In this document: piece after piece, positions 24,484-32,568 of the stretch
How the letters are laid out: each line of letters starts with the position of its first letter
How positions within the stretch are numbered: the first letter of the stretch is position 1
Assembly: GCF_000152705.1 (NCBI RefSeq)
Contig: NZ_CH672413.1
Coordinates: 2,918,139 to 2,982,138, forward strand
Direction of reading: 5' to 3'
DNA: 64,000 bases
Source: Janibacter sp. HTCC2649
GTDB lineage: Bacteria > Actinomycetota > Actinomycetes > Actinomycetales > Dermatophilaceae
The notes under the pieces: generated by a model
Told to the model about the DNA's origin: nothing
Seen by the model: the letters and a program-made list of their open reading frames with translations, nothing else
Databases searched by the model: none
Program-made: the position numbers and the translations under genes

Positions 24484-25212
24484 ATGAGCGCAGCTCCACG
24501 TCTGACCGCAGTACCGTCCGGCCAGCCCCTCACCCTCGCCGTGGTCAACGACCACGAGCTCATCGTGCGTGGAGTGGCCGCCATGCTCGAGCCGTTCAAG
24601 GACGTCATCCAGGTGGTCGAGCTCGACCTCGACGTGCCGGTGACCCGACCGGTCGACATCGCGCTCTATGACACCTTCACCCGCGCGAACCTCGGTTCGG
24701 ACGACCTGGACGACCTGTGCGAGAACCCGGGCATCGGCCGGGTCGTCCTCTATGCCTGGCAGCTCAACGAGGACCTCGTCGCGTCGGCCCTGCGCCGGGG
24801 CGTCCACGGCGCGCTGCCCAAGTCTCTCGATGGCGAAGCCCTCGTTGCGGCCCTCCTCGCGGTCCACGAGCAGGCGATCGAGGTCATCCCGTTCGTCGAC
24901 GACCCGGACCTGGCAAGCAACTCGTGGCCGGGGCGCGAGTTCGGTCTGACACCTCGGGAGTCCGAGATCATCGCCCTCGTGACCGCTGGTCTCAGCAACT
25001 TGGAGATCGCCGAACGCACCTACCTCAGCATCAACTCGGTGAAGTCCTACATCCGTTCGGCCTACCGCACGATGGACGTGACGAGCCGGAGCAAGGCCGT
25101 CCTCTGGGGCATCGACCACGGGATGGCCACGTCGAGGATGCGGGTGCTCATGCCCAGCGCCCAGGCCGAGGGGCACCGGACTCCGCTGGCCCAGGTCCGA
25201 GAGACCCCGTAA
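24484..25212 (+). CDS. LuxR/NarL-type response regulator
   Basis: The 242-residue protein has an N-terminal receiver-like domain with VVNDHELIVRGVAAML, a candidate phospho-Asp in DIALYDTF and the conserved lysine in GALPKSLDG. The C-terminal LuxR helix-turn-helix is LTPRESEIIALVTAGLSNLEIAERTYLSINSVKSYIRSA in shape, residues about 157-195. One position of the acidic pair is Asn (N-D-H), so phosphorylation may be weak. It begins five bases after the last glycosyltransferase and no kinase is adjacent, so it is probably the operon's own regulator. Confidence 0.85.
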   Translation: MSAAPRLTAVPSGQPLTLAVVNDHELIVRGVAAMLEPFKDVIQVVELDLDVPVTRPVDIALYDTFTRANLGSDDLDDLCENPGIGRVVLYAWQLNEDLVASALRRGVHGALPKSLDGEALVAALLAVHEQAIEVIPFVDDPDLASNSWPGREFGLTPRESEIIALVTAGLSNLEIAERTYLSINSVKSYIRSAYRTMDVTSRSKAVLWGIDHGMATSRMRVLMPSAQAEGHRTPLAQVRETP

Positions 25213-25242
25213 CCGTCACGGACGGGCACCACACAAGCACAA

Positions 25243-25290
25243 CAATGTCCTGCGGAACGCGGCCCAGAGCACGCGTTCCGCAGGACATTG
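25243..25290. terminator. 19-bp perfect inverted repeat between convergent genes
   Basis: CAATGTCCTGCGGAACGCG (25243-25261) is fully complementary to 25272-25290 around ten bases. It separates the LuxR gene from convergent katE and can end transcription from both sides. There is no U-tract. Confidence 0.7.
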
Positions 25291-25305
25291 CCTTGCGCCG
25301 ACGGG

Positions 25306-27423
25306 TCAGGCGGTGAGGTCTCGTTCCCAGTGACGTGGACCGGCAATCCGAGCGACGTATGCCGTGGTGTCCTTCGCGGTGTCGACTGCCAGACAGGCGT
25401 CGTCGAGCTTGCCGGTCAGGCCCGCGGCCGCGACGAGCGCGTCCGTGCCGGAGCCCAGGCCGATGACCTTGAAGTGGGCGAAGGCGTCGGTGAGGAAGTC
25501 CCGGGCGGGCGGCTCGTCGGCCAGGGCCTGCTCGCCCTCGACGCCCGCGAGGACCGCGACGGTGTCATAGAGCACGGAGGGTGCACCGGCGACCGCCTGC
25601 TTCGCCGCGAGCAGTGATCCGTCGGAGAGGGTGGCCCCGCCGACCTTGACCGCGATGACCTCGACCGTGCCACCGGCCTTCTCCACGGCTTTGGTGAGTC
25701 GCTTGACCGCGGTTGCCTTGGCGCCGTCGCCGACGAGGAGCCCGAGCTTGCGGCCCTGGAACGTCTCCTTCGCGTTGCCCAACAGGCTCAGTGCAGGCGA
25801 TGGCTCCGTCTGCACGACCGGCGCGGCGGGCTTGGAAGCCGCGGGAAGCGGCATACCCAGCTTGTCGGCAATCCCCGACGCGAGCGCCTCGTCGACATTG
25901 CGCAGGTTGGCAACCATCCGCTCGCGGATCGCGGGTACCTCGCACTTGCCGAGCTCGAACGCGTAGGACGCGACGATGTGGTCCTGCTCGACCGGTGTCT
26001 GGCTGATCCAGAACTGGCGGGCCTGGCTGTAGTGGTCGGCGAAGGACGCGGCTCGGATGCGGCGGGTCTCGCCCGAGACCTCGGCGGCGAACGGCACCTG
26101 TCCCTCCGGGCCGGCTTCACGCGGACCGCGATCCGCTCCGGTGAACGAGTTCGGCTCGTAGGCCGCGCGCCCGGCCTGTGGAGACGTCTGCATGTGGCCG
26201 TCGCGCTGGAAGTGCGCCACCGGGCACTTCGGTGCGTTGACCGGGAGCTGGCTGAAGTTCGTGCTGCCGAGCCGCTTGAGCTGGGTGTCGAGGTAGGAGA
26301 AGTTGCGGCCCTGGAGCAGGGGGTCGTTGCTGAAGTCGATGCCCGGCGGGACGTTCTGGGTCATGAACGCGACCTGCTCGATCTCGGCAAAAACGTTGTC
26401 CACCAACCGGTTCAGCGTCATCTTGCCGATCGGGCGGACGGGGATGAGCTCCTCGGGGATGAGCTTGGTCGCGTCGAGGACATCGAACTCGAACGAGTCG
26501 GCAAACGCGTCGTCGAAGACCTGGACGCCGAGCTCCCACGCGGGGAGGTCACCGGCCGAGATGGCGTCGAAGAGATCACGCCGGTGGAAGTCGGGGTCGG
26601 CGCCGTTGATCTTCACGGCTTCGTTCCAGACGACCGACTGCATGCCGAGCACCGGCTTCCAGTGGAACTTCACGAACGAGCTCACCCCGGCCGCGTTGAT
26701 GAAGCGGAAGGTGTGGACACCGAAGCCCTCCATCATCCGCAGTGACCGGGGGATCGCGCGATCCGACATCTGCCACAGCGTCATGTGGGTGGACTCGGGC
26801 ATGAGGGAGGCGAAGTCCCAGAAGGTGTCGTGGGCCGACTGGGCCTGCGGGAAGCCGCGATCCGGCTCCTCCTTGACGGAGTGGACGAGGTCGGGGAACT
26901 TCACCGCGTCCTGGATGAAGAAGACGGGCATGTTGTTGCCGACGAGGTCCCAGTTGCCCTCGTCCGTGTAGAACTTCGTCGCGAACCCACGGACATCACG
27001 GGCCAGGTCGGGTGAGCCCAGGTTGCCGGCCACGGTGGAGAAGCGGACGAAGGTCTCGGTCTTCTTGCCCTTGGTGGCGAAGATGCTCGCCCGGGTGATG
27101 TCGGCGAGGGACTCGTAGGCCTCGAAGACGCCGTGCGCGCCGTAGCCGCGGGCGTGGACCACGCGCTCCGGAATGCGCTCGTGGTCGAAGTGGAAGATCT
27201 TCTCGCGGAAGGCATGGTCGGCCATGAGGGTGGGGCCGCGATCGCCCGCGCGCAGCGAGTTGTTGTCGTCCTCGACGGGGGCGCCCTGTGCGGTCGTCAT
27301 CGGCGGGCTGTCACCGCCCGCGCGCTGGTGCAGCTCGCCGCCGTTGCCGATCTCGTCGCGGGGGCTGGCCGAGGTGGCGGTCTTCTTGGTCTTGGCTCGG
27401 GCAGCGGGCTTCTTGGTCGCCAT
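25306..27423 (-). CDS. katE: Large-subunit catalase (clade 2, HPII type)
   Basis: The 705-residue heme catalase has the catalytic His90 in VVHARG, the distal Asn in [11 protein letters not shown], and the proximal heme Tyr near residue 376 in [10 protein letters not shown]. The C-terminal flavodoxin/DJ-1-like domain ([20 protein letters not shown] onward), found only in the large-subunit clade, is complete. The N-terminus is a Lys/Ala-rich tail ([14 protein letters not shown]) that may bind nucleic acid or extend the tetramer. It disproportionates hydrogen peroxide in the cytoplasm. An inverted repeat of CACCACCT lies upstream. Confidence 0.95.
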   Translation of the reverse strand: MATKKPAARAKTKKTATSASPRDEIGNGGELHQRAGGDSPPMTTAQGAPVEDDNNSLRAGDRGPTLMADHAFREKIFHFDHERIPERVVHARGYGAHGVFEAYESLADITRASIFATKGKKTETFVRFSTVAGNLGSPDLARDVRGFATKFYTDEGNWDLVGNNMPVFFIQDAVKFPDLVHSVKEEPDRGFPQAQSAHDTFWDFASLMPESTHMTLWQMSDRAIPRSLRMMEGFGVHTFRFINAAGVSSFVKFHWKPVLGMQSVVWNEAVKINGADPDFHRRDLFDAISAGDLPAWELGVQVFDDAFADSFEFDVLDATKLIPEELIPVRPIGKMTLNRLVDNVFAEIEQVAFMTQNVPPGIDFSNDPLLQGRNFSYLDTQLKRLGSTNFSQLPVNAPKCPVAHFQRDGHMQTSPQAGRAAYEPNSFTGADRGPREAGPEGQVPFAAEVSGETRRIRAASFADHYSQARQFWISQTPVEQDHIVASYAFELGKCEVPAIRERMVANLRNVDEALASGIADKLGMPLPAASKPAAPVVQTEPSPALSLLGNAKETFQGRKLGLLVGDGAKATAVKRLTKAVEKAGGTVEVIAVKVGGATLSDGSLLAAKQAVAGAPSVLYDTVAVLAGVEGEQALADEPPARDFLTDAFAHFKVIGLGSGTDALVAAAGLTGKLDDACLAVDTAKDTTAYVARIAGPRHWERDLTA

Positions 27424-27516
27424 GGTGTGGGTGCGCCTCTCGCGGGTGGGTGCTCGGGAACAACCGCTCCGCGAGTCTGCGTACGTCCCTCGACACTAGG
27501 TCGAGCTGCGGCAGCG

Positions 27517-27547
27517 CACCACCTCCCTTGGGGTGTAGCAGGTGGTG
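27517..27547. promoter_or_regulatory. Inverted repeat CACCACCT-N15-AGGTGGTG between katE and the Nei-like gene
   Basis: The eight-base arms at 27517-27524 and 27540-27547 are perfect. The 206 bases between the divergent genes hold this dyad and a 15-codon open frame (27580-27627), and I see nothing else. A role as operator for katE is a guess. Confidence 0.35.
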
Positions 27548-27629
27548 CCCCTGTCGGTGCGGTGCACCATGCTGGAGTCATGGCGATCCGGAGCGGAACG
27601 AGGGTGACGAGAGCGGACGGGGGCTGAGA

Positions 27630-28523
27630 GTGGCCGAAGGGCATGCCGTCCACGGGATCGCACAGAGGCTGCAACAGTTCGTCGAACAGCCGGTGCGCTC
27701 CAGCTCGCCCAACGGCGAGTTCGACGCCACCGTCTTCGACGGGCGCGTGTTCGCGGACGCTCAGGCGGTCGGCAAACACCTGCTCGTCACCGCCCATGAC
27801 GTCGGGCTCACGGCCCACCTCCACCTCGCGATGGACGGTGCCTTCTCGGTGCGACGGCATCACCGTGCCCTTCACGGGGACTTCCCCCGCACCGAGCCGC
27901 CCGTGCACGGCAATGTCGCGTGGCGACTGCTCTCCGCGACCCACCACGGCGAGCTCACCGACCCTGCCGTCTGCGAGCTCCTCGACGAGGACGGCGTGCT
28001 CGCCCTGCGCGCCCGGCTCGGCCCCGACCCGCTGCGTGACGATGCGGAGCCCGATGTTGCTCGCCGGCGGATCCAGAACTCCCGCAGGCCGATCGGCGCG
28101 CTCATCATCGACCAGAAGGTCATCGCCGGCATCGGTAACGTCTATCGTGCCGAGATCCTCCACCGCGCGAGGCTCGACCCCTTCACTCCCGGCCGCGAGA
28201 TCGACGACGAGACCTTCGGCGCCCTGTGGCAGGACACCGTCGACCTCATGATCCTGGGGCTCGGCGCAGGCTGGATCGTCACCGACGAGGCCCAGATGGC
28301 CGCGGCCCGCGAGGCACTCGTGCGCGGGGAGCGCGTGCCGCGCTGGCCCAAGAGGTATGCCGTCTACGGCCGCGCCGGCACACCGTGCTCCGTGTGTGGG
28401 ACCACCGTTCGAGCCCAGCGGGTCGGCCTGCAACGGCTCTTCTGGTGCCCGGGGTGCCAGGCAGCCGGGCCCACGTCCACCGGGGCCACGTCCGCCGACC
28501 CCGCGACCGTCGGCGAGGGCTGA
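27630..28523 (+). CDS. Fpg/Nei family DNA glycosylase with Ala in place of catalytic Pro2
   Basis: The 297-residue protein has the whole Fpg/Nei layout. AEGHAVHGIAQRL sits at the N-terminus, the catalytic lysine in VGKHLLV near residue 50, a helix-two-turn-helix with DQKVIAGIGNVYRAEILH near residue 152, and a zinc finger CSVCG...CPGCQ near residues 253-274. These enzymes remove oxidised bases and nick abasic sites. Family members start M-P-E-G, and the N-terminal proline is the nucleophile. Here the codon is GCC (Ala), while Glu3 is kept. The start is GTG 27630, two bases after a 15-codon open frame. Confidence 0.85.
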   Translation: MAEGHAVHGIAQRLQQFVEQPVRSSSPNGEFDATVFDGRVFADAQAVGKHLLVTAHDVGLTAHLHLAMDGAFSVRRHHRALHGDFPRTEPPVHGNVAWRLLSATHHGELTDPAVCELLDEDGVLALRARLGPDPLRDDAEPDVARRRIQNSRRPIGALIIDQKVIAGIGNVYRAEILHRARLDPFTPGREIDDETFGALWQDTVDLMILGLGAGWIVTDEAQMAAAREALVRGERVPRWPKRYAVYGRAGTPCSVCGTTVRAQRVGLQRLFWCPGCQAAGPTSTGATSADPATVGEG

Positions 28524-29029
28524 TGGAGGCACTCGAGCTGCTCCTCGACAACGGGATGAGCCAAGCCGTGCGTCTCGAGTGGGAGGCCCTGCGCGCGGCT
28601 GGCCTGCCCAGCCAGGCCAACCACCGGGGCGAAACCAACGCCCCTCACATCACCCTGCTCGCCACTGACGTCCTGCAGGCCACCGACGGCGAGCTGACCT
28701 CCGGGCTGTCCGGTCTGCTGCCCGTCGGCATCCGGCTCGGCCCGGTCGTCACCTTCCCGGGGCGTCGGCTCGTCCTGGCCCGACTCGTCGTCGTGAGCGC
28801 CGACCTGCTCGCGTTCCACGCCGTGGCGGTGCGCGCCAGTGACGCGGAGCCGACCCCGTTCACCCGGCCCGGTGCGTGGACTCCCCACGTGACGTTGGCA
28901 CGCGGTCTGTCGGCGGAGGAAGCAGGTCGGGCACTGTCCCTGTTCGGGCCCGAAGCCGTCGACGGTTCTGCCGTGATCCTGCGTCGGTGGAACTCGGTGA
29001 CACGGCAGGTGAGCCACGTCGTGGGGTGA
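28523..29029 (+). CDS. 2H phosphoesterase / 2'-5' RNA ligase family protein
   Basis: The 168-residue protein has two H-x-T-L motifs, HITLL near residue 42 and HVTLA near residue 123. These form the twin-histidine active site of LigT/2H phosphoesterases, which open 2',3'-cyclic or ligate 2'-5' phosphodiester bonds in RNA. The length is usual for the family. The ATG overlaps the stop of the Nei-like gene (TGATG), so repair and RNA-processing proteins are made together. Confidence 0.82.
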   Translation: MEALELLLDNGMSQAVRLEWEALRAAGLPSQANHRGETNAPHITLLATDVLQATDGELTSGLSGLLPVGIRLGPVVTFPGRRLVLARLVVVSADLLAFHAVAVRASDAEPTPFTRPGAWTPHVTLARGLSAEEAGRALSLFGPEAVDGSAVILRRWNSVTRQVSHVVG

Positions 29030-29116
29030 GCACCCGGCATACTCGGCGGCATTCCCGCAGGTCAGCGGTCTGTGCGTGGCCTAGGGTGGTGGGACGCCTA
29101 CCTGGAGGAGGACCTC

Positions 29117-29563
29117 GTGGTCCACATCGTCCGAGAGTTCGAGGTGCCCTGTCCGCAGGACGCCGCCGTCGCCTACCTGGCCGACTTCGCCCACGCCGTC
29201 GAGTGGGATCCAGGGACGGTTTCGTGCGTCCGCAACGGTGACCCCTCGGAGCCTGCCCTGCCGGGTGCGACGTGGACGAACACGAGCAAGGTGCTCGGCC
29301 GTGAGACCGAGCTGCAGTACACCTTGGTGACGCTCCAGCCGGATCACGTCGTCCTCGAAGGCAGCAACAACACTGCCGACTCGACCGACGACATCCGCGT
29401 CACCTCCCTCGATGGGGGCCGCAGCCGGATCCGCTACGAGGCGACCATCACCTTCAAGGCTGTGGCCCGGCTGGCCGACCCGCTCATGGGTCTCGTCTTC
29501 CGCAAGATCGCCGACGACACAGTGCGCGACATGACGGCCGCGCTCACGCGCGTCGGCCATTGA
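29117..29563 (+). CDS. SRPBCC family protein (polyketide-cyclase-like)
   Basis: The 148-residue protein has the START-like fold: HIVREFEVPCPQDAAVAYLADFAHAVEWDPGTV at the front, then GRSRIRYEATITFKAVARLADPLMG and a long C-terminal helix. The ligand is unknown. GTG 29117 is chosen because GGAGGAGG lies five bases upstream, and GTG 29072 is a weaker in-frame alternative. The next gene begins within its stop codon. Confidence 0.82.
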   Translation: MVHIVREFEVPCPQDAAVAYLADFAHAVEWDPGTVSCVRNGDPSEPALPGATWTNTSKVLGRETELQYTLVTLQPDHVVLEGSNNTADSTDDIRVTSLDGGRSRIRYEATITFKAVARLADPLMGLVFRKIADDTVRDMTAALTRVGH

Positions 29564-30027
29564 CCACCGGGTCCGACGCGTCGATCGCAGCGCAGGCCGC
29601 CATGCTGGGCGCCGAGGACTTCGTGCTCCTCACGACGTTCCGGCGCAACGGTGAGGGCGTGCCGACCGCGGTATGGGTCTCCCCGCTCGCCGATCAGGCG
29701 CGGGTCGGCTTCTACACGACGATGGGGACCGGCAAGACCAAGAGGCTGCGACACACCCCTCGCGTGACCGTGCAGCCGTGCAGCCGGACCGGCACCCCGA
29801 CTCCGGGGACGGAGCCGGTGGAGGCGACGGCGCAGATGGTGCAGTCCGGGCGGGACTTCGACGAGGTCCAGGCCGCCATCCGCGCGAAGTACGGCTGGCA
29901 GTGCACCCTCTTCGCCGTCATCGGGGGCCTGGCCGTCCGACGCAAGGGCCTGACCTACCGCGACACCGTCGTGCTCATCACCCCCGCTCCCCACAACTCC
30001 GAGAGAGAAGAGGCCCACGATGGCTGA
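29560..30027 (+). CDS. Flavin/F420 split-barrel oxidoreductase (PPOX class)
   Basis: The 155-residue protein has the pyridoxamine-phosphate-oxidase-like barrel: EDFVLLTTFRRNGEGVPTAVWVSPL, then GKTKRLRHTPRVTVQPCSRTG and AKYGWQC. It is a paralogue of the protein at 38013, which shares LTTFRRNG, GKTKRL and AKYGW. PPOX-class members of this size in actinomycetes often use F420, though F420 use is inference. The TTG start at 29560 overlaps the SRPBCC stop (TTGA), suggesting re-initiation. ATG 29602 is the alternative. Confidence 0.78.
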   Translation: MTTGSDASIAAQAAMLGAEDFVLLTTFRRNGEGVPTAVWVSPLADQARVGFYTTMGTGKTKRLRHTPRVTVQPCSRTGTPTPGTEPVEATAQMVQSGRDFDEVQAAIRAKYGWQCTLFAVIGGLAVRRKGLTYRDTVVLITPAPHNSEREEAHDG

Positions 30028-30508
30028 CCACGATCCCAGGGACCTGACCGCCGAGATCATGAAGGAGACCCGGATCGCGACGCTGACCTACGTCGACGAC
30101 GCCGGCCGCCTCGTGTCGACCCCGATGGGGACGCAGGACTTCGAGGACCCGAGCACGGTGTGGTTCATCACCGAGCTCGACACGGACAAGGTGGCAGCCA
30201 TTCGACAGCGGCCCAACGTCAACGTCGCCTACGCCAGTGACAAGGGCTGGGTCTCGCTGGCCGGGACTGCGGTCGTGAGTGAGGACCGGGCCAAGCTCGA
30301 GGAGCTCTGGGATCCGTCGGTGTCAGCGTTCATGAAGGGCGATGCCCAGGACCCCAACAACGGGCTCCTCGAAGTCACGGCCGACACCGCCGAGTTCTGG
30401 GAGTCACCCGGCAAGGCTGCGTTCCTCGTCCAGCTCGTCAAGGGGGTCCTCACGGACAACAAGGCGGCCGACGAGGACGACGACAGCAGCGGAGTCGTCC
30501 AGCTCTGA
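30020..30508 (+). CDS. Pyridoxamine 5'-phosphate oxidase family, general stress protein 26-like
   Basis: The 162-residue protein has the split-barrel segments IATLTYVDDAGRLVSTPMG and VWFITELDTDKVAAIRQRPNVNVAYA, then WVSLAGTAVV, as in GSP26-type flavin-binding proteins. A helix with ELWDPSVSAFM and an acidic tail (ADEDDDSS) follow. It overlaps the preceding PPOX gene by eight bases. It converges on an SRPBCC gene ten bases away with no terminator visible. Confidence 0.85.
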   Translation: MADHDPRDLTAEIMKETRIATLTYVDDAGRLVSTPMGTQDFEDPSTVWFITELDTDKVAAIRQRPNVNVAYASDKGWVSLAGTAVVSEDRAKLEELWDPSVSAFMKGDAQDPNNGLLEVTADTAEFWESPGKAAFLVQLVKGVLTDNKAADEDDDSSGVVQL

Positions 30509-30518
30509 GCGCCTCGCC

Positions 30519-31040
30519 CTAGGCCAGGACCCGGCGGTAGTGCTCCACGAAGGCCGGGTAGTAGTCGTCGAAGTCGATGAGGCCGAGGTCCTCGCCGTTC
30601 TCGGCGGCGACCATGCGGTCGAGGTAGTAGTCCCATCCCGGTCCGACGCTCTCCGCGAGGACGCTGTCACCCACCTCCTGCGCGAACGTCAGCGTCGTCA
30701 CCCCGTCGGCTTCGGCCAGGTCGATCTCCCAGCGCCACTCGAGTGCGTGGTCGTCCGGTCGCGCCGAGCGCATCACGACGCGTCGGGGCGCGTCGCACTC
30801 GTCGATGTGGATTGTCTCGGCGGGAGCGTCCGCGGCTTCCGCGGTCATGTAGAACGTCACGGCGCCGGTCGTCGGGTCGCCGTTCCAGTGACCGATCCAG
30901 CGCACGAGCCGGTCGGATTCCGTCACCGCCGCCCAGACATCCGCGATGGGTGCGCGGAAGGTGCGTTCGAAGACGAGGTATGCCGTCCCCTCCCGTTCCT
31001 GCACTCGGCCGGTCGCCTTGGGGGTGGGTGTCGTCGTCAT
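30519..31040 (-). CDS. SRPBCC/AHSA1-like protein paired with an ArsR regulator
   Basis: The 173-residue protein has YLVFERTFRAPIADVWAAVTESDRLVRWIG and GVTTLTFAQEVGD, the AHSA1-type hydrophobic-ligand fold, and ends in a helix with WDYYLDRMVAAENG. It overlaps the upstream ArsR gene by four bases (ATGA). This is the second ArsR/SRPBCC cassette in the window, after 4057-5084. The partner ligand is unknown. Confidence 0.85.
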   Translation of the reverse strand: MTTTPTPKATGRVQEREGTAYLVFERTFRAPIADVWAAVTESDRLVRWIGHWNGDPTTGAVTFYMTAEAADAPAETIHIDECDAPRRVVMRSARPDDHALEWRWEIDLAEADGVTTLTFAQEVGDSVLAESVGPGWDYYLDRMVAAENGEDLGLIDFDDYYPAFVEHYRRVLA

Positions 31041-31441
31041 GCCGTCTCCTCGGTCTGTGGCTGCGTGCTGCTGGTCTGCGGTGTGGCTGTCTGAGTCGGG
31101 GCGGGCTTGCTGGTGCGTTCGCGGACGGTCCGGCGGACCTCGAGGTCGAGACCGTCGAGCACGGACTCGGCGAAGCGGGGCGTGGGCGGGACGGCGGACA
31201 GGGTGGCCAGGAGCTCGGCCACGGGAGCGAGTCCGCCGCGCTCGAGTCGGTAGTGACGCTCGCGCCCGATGTCGTCAGCCGCCACGAGCCCGGCCTCACC
31301 GAGCACGCGCAGGTGGCGACTGATGGCCGGCCGGCTGATGGAGTGCTCGCCCGCCAGGTCGACGACCCGGGCCGGGCCGTTGGCCAGCCGGCGCACGAGG
31401 TCCCGGCGAACCGGGTCCGAGAGTGCGGCGAAAGCGTCCAT
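31037..31441 (-). CDS. ArsR-family transcriptional regulator
   Basis: The 134-residue protein opens MDAFAALSDPVRRDLVRRL. Its recognition helix lies in ISRPAISRHLRVLGEAGLV near residues 35-53, and the wing is GRERHYRL. A Pro/Thr/Gln-rich C-terminal tail follows. ATG 31441 is chosen over 31468 because a promoter with a perfect dyad ends just before it. It heads the operon with the SRPBCC gene. Confidence 0.88.
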   Translation of the reverse strand: MDAFAALSDPVRRDLVRRLANGPARVVDLAGEHSISRPAISRHLRVLGEAGLVAADDIGRERHYRLERGGLAPVAELLATLSAVPPTPRFAESVLDGLDLEVRRTVRERTSKPAPTQTATPQTSSTQPQTEETA

Positions 31442-31476
31442 GGTTATTGGTAACGCCTCAGTTACCAATAAGTCAA
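31442..31476 (-). promoter_or_regulatory. Leaderless promoter with 11-bp dyad operator for the second arsR
   Basis: On the minus strand: TTGACT, 17 bases, TTACCA, six bases, ATG. TTATTGGTAAC (31444-31454) and GTTACCAATAA (31461-31471) form a perfect dyad with a six-base centre covering spacer and -10. The geometry equals that of the first arsR promoter. Confidence 0.7.
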
Positions 31477-31577
31477 GGAAAGAAAGTTGGGAACGTGTGT
31501 CGAAAACGGTGGGGGCCGTCCGGCATACAGGTCAGAAGGCACCACACCGGGGCCTCGCAAACGAAGGAGTGGTCGTC

Positions 31578-32117
31578 ATGGGTTCCATCACCAGCAGCCT
31601 GTTCATCTCTCTCGACGGCGTCATCGAGTCGCCCGACAAGTGGCACTTCCCGTACTTCAACGACGAGATGGGCGCGGTCGTCGGCGAGCAGATGGGCAAG
31701 GCCGACGCCACGCTCCTCGGCCGCCAGACGTACGACGAGTTCGCGAGCTACTGGCCGTCCGCCGACCCGGCCGACCCATTCACGCAGGCGATGAACGGCG
31801 GGCGCAAGTACGTCGTCTCGAGCACCCTCGAGAGCGCCGACTGGGAGAACTCCAGCGTCGTGAACGGTGATGTGGCGGCCGAGCTGACCACGCTCAAGGC
31901 CGACCACAACCTCGGCACCACGGGCAGTGCCACGCTGGTCCGGTGGATGCTCGAGCAGGGTCTCGTCGACGAGCTGCACCTGCTCGTCCACCCCATCGTC
32001 GTCGGCTCCGGCAAGAAGCTCTTTGCCGACGGGGCGAGCGTGCCCCTGAGCCTCGTCTCGTCCACTACCTTCAGCACCGGGGTGCTGCACTTGGTCTACG
32101 CCCCCGCGCAGGCCTGA
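31578..32117 (+). CDS. Dihydrofolate reductase family protein (RibD C-terminal-like)
   Basis: The 179-residue protein has SLFISLDGVIESPDKWHFPYFNDEM at its start, DATLLGRQTYDEFASYWP near residue 44, and LVDELHLLVHPIVVGSGKKLFADG near residue 128. These mark the bacterial RibD_C group rather than true folate enzymes. An NADPH-dependent reduction is likely and the substrate is unknown. AAGGAG precedes ATG 31578. The tandem repeat array starts nine bases after its stop. Confidence 0.85.
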   Translation: MGSITSSLFISLDGVIESPDKWHFPYFNDEMGAVVGEQMGKADATLLGRQTYDEFASYWPSADPADPFTQAMNGGRKYVVSSTLESADWENSSVVNGDVAAELTTLKADHNLGTTGSATLVRWMLEQGLVDELHLLVHPIVVGSGKKLFADGASVPLSLVSSTTFSTGVLHLVYAPAQA

Positions 32118-32126
32118 CCCGAGAAT

Positions 32127-32179
32127 CACTGACCCACGAAGCACTGACCCACGAAGCACTGACCCACGAAGCACTGACC
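32127..32179 (+). repeat. 15-bp tandem repeat, three and a half copies
   Basis: CACTGACCCACGAAG occurs exactly at 32127, 32142 and 32157, followed by a partial CACTGACC to 32179. It lies between the dihydrofolate-reductase-like and DGPF genes, 23 bases before the DGPF start. Each copy contains a TGA. Confidence 0.95.
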
Positions 32180-32202
32180 GAAAACCACCGAGGAGAACCG
32201 CA

Positions 32203-32559
32203 ATGCGCTACATGGTCATGCACTACCAGACCCAGGCCAACGAGGACGGCGTCATGCCCTCGCCCGAGGAGCAGGTCGCGATCGGTGAATACATGCGCGA
32301 GGCGCAGCTGTCCGGCGTCCTGCTCGGCGGCGAGGGTGTCCACAGCAGCAGCAAGGGCGCCCGCGTCGAGGTGACCGACGGCTCCGTCCGCGTCATCGAC
32401 GGACCCTTCGCCGAGGCCAAAGAACTCATCGCCGGCTTCGCGATCCTCGACGTGTCCTCGCTCGAGGAGGCCATCGAGCACGCTCGCAAGTTCGCGCTCG
32501 TCGTCGGCACCCACCGCGTCGACGTCCGCCAGGTCGTCGAGTACTCCGACCTCGCCTGA
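32203..32559 (+). CDS. DGPF-domain protein of the YciI family
   Basis: The 118-residue protein contains MRYMVMHYQTQANEDG at the start and the name-giving IDGPFAEAKELIAGFAILDV near residue 66, with a C-terminal helix-strand. YciI-like proteins are small alpha/beta barrels, and their role with ECF42 sigma factors is not settled. AGGAG lies before ATG 32203. The sigma-factor gene follows after nine bases, as is usual for this pair. Confidence 0.92.
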   Translation: MRYMVMHYQTQANEDGVMPSPEEQVAIGEYMREAQLSGVLLGGEGVHSSSKGARVEVTDGSVRVIDGPFAEAKELIAGFAILDVSSLEEAIEHARKFALVVGTHRVDVRQVVEYSDLA

Positions 32560-32568
32560 GCGTCTGAC

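Noticed and set aside
25306-25600. Separate DJ-1/PfpI-like gene
   Set aside because: The region is the C-terminal domain of large-subunit catalase in the same frame, with no internal stop.
27297-28532. 411-codon minus-strand frame opposite the Nei-like gene
   Set aside because: The plus strand carries the H2TH and zinc-finger motifs, and the minus product has none.
32127-32179. CRISPR array
   Set aside because: The unit is 15 bases and contiguous, without spacers, and no cas gene is present.
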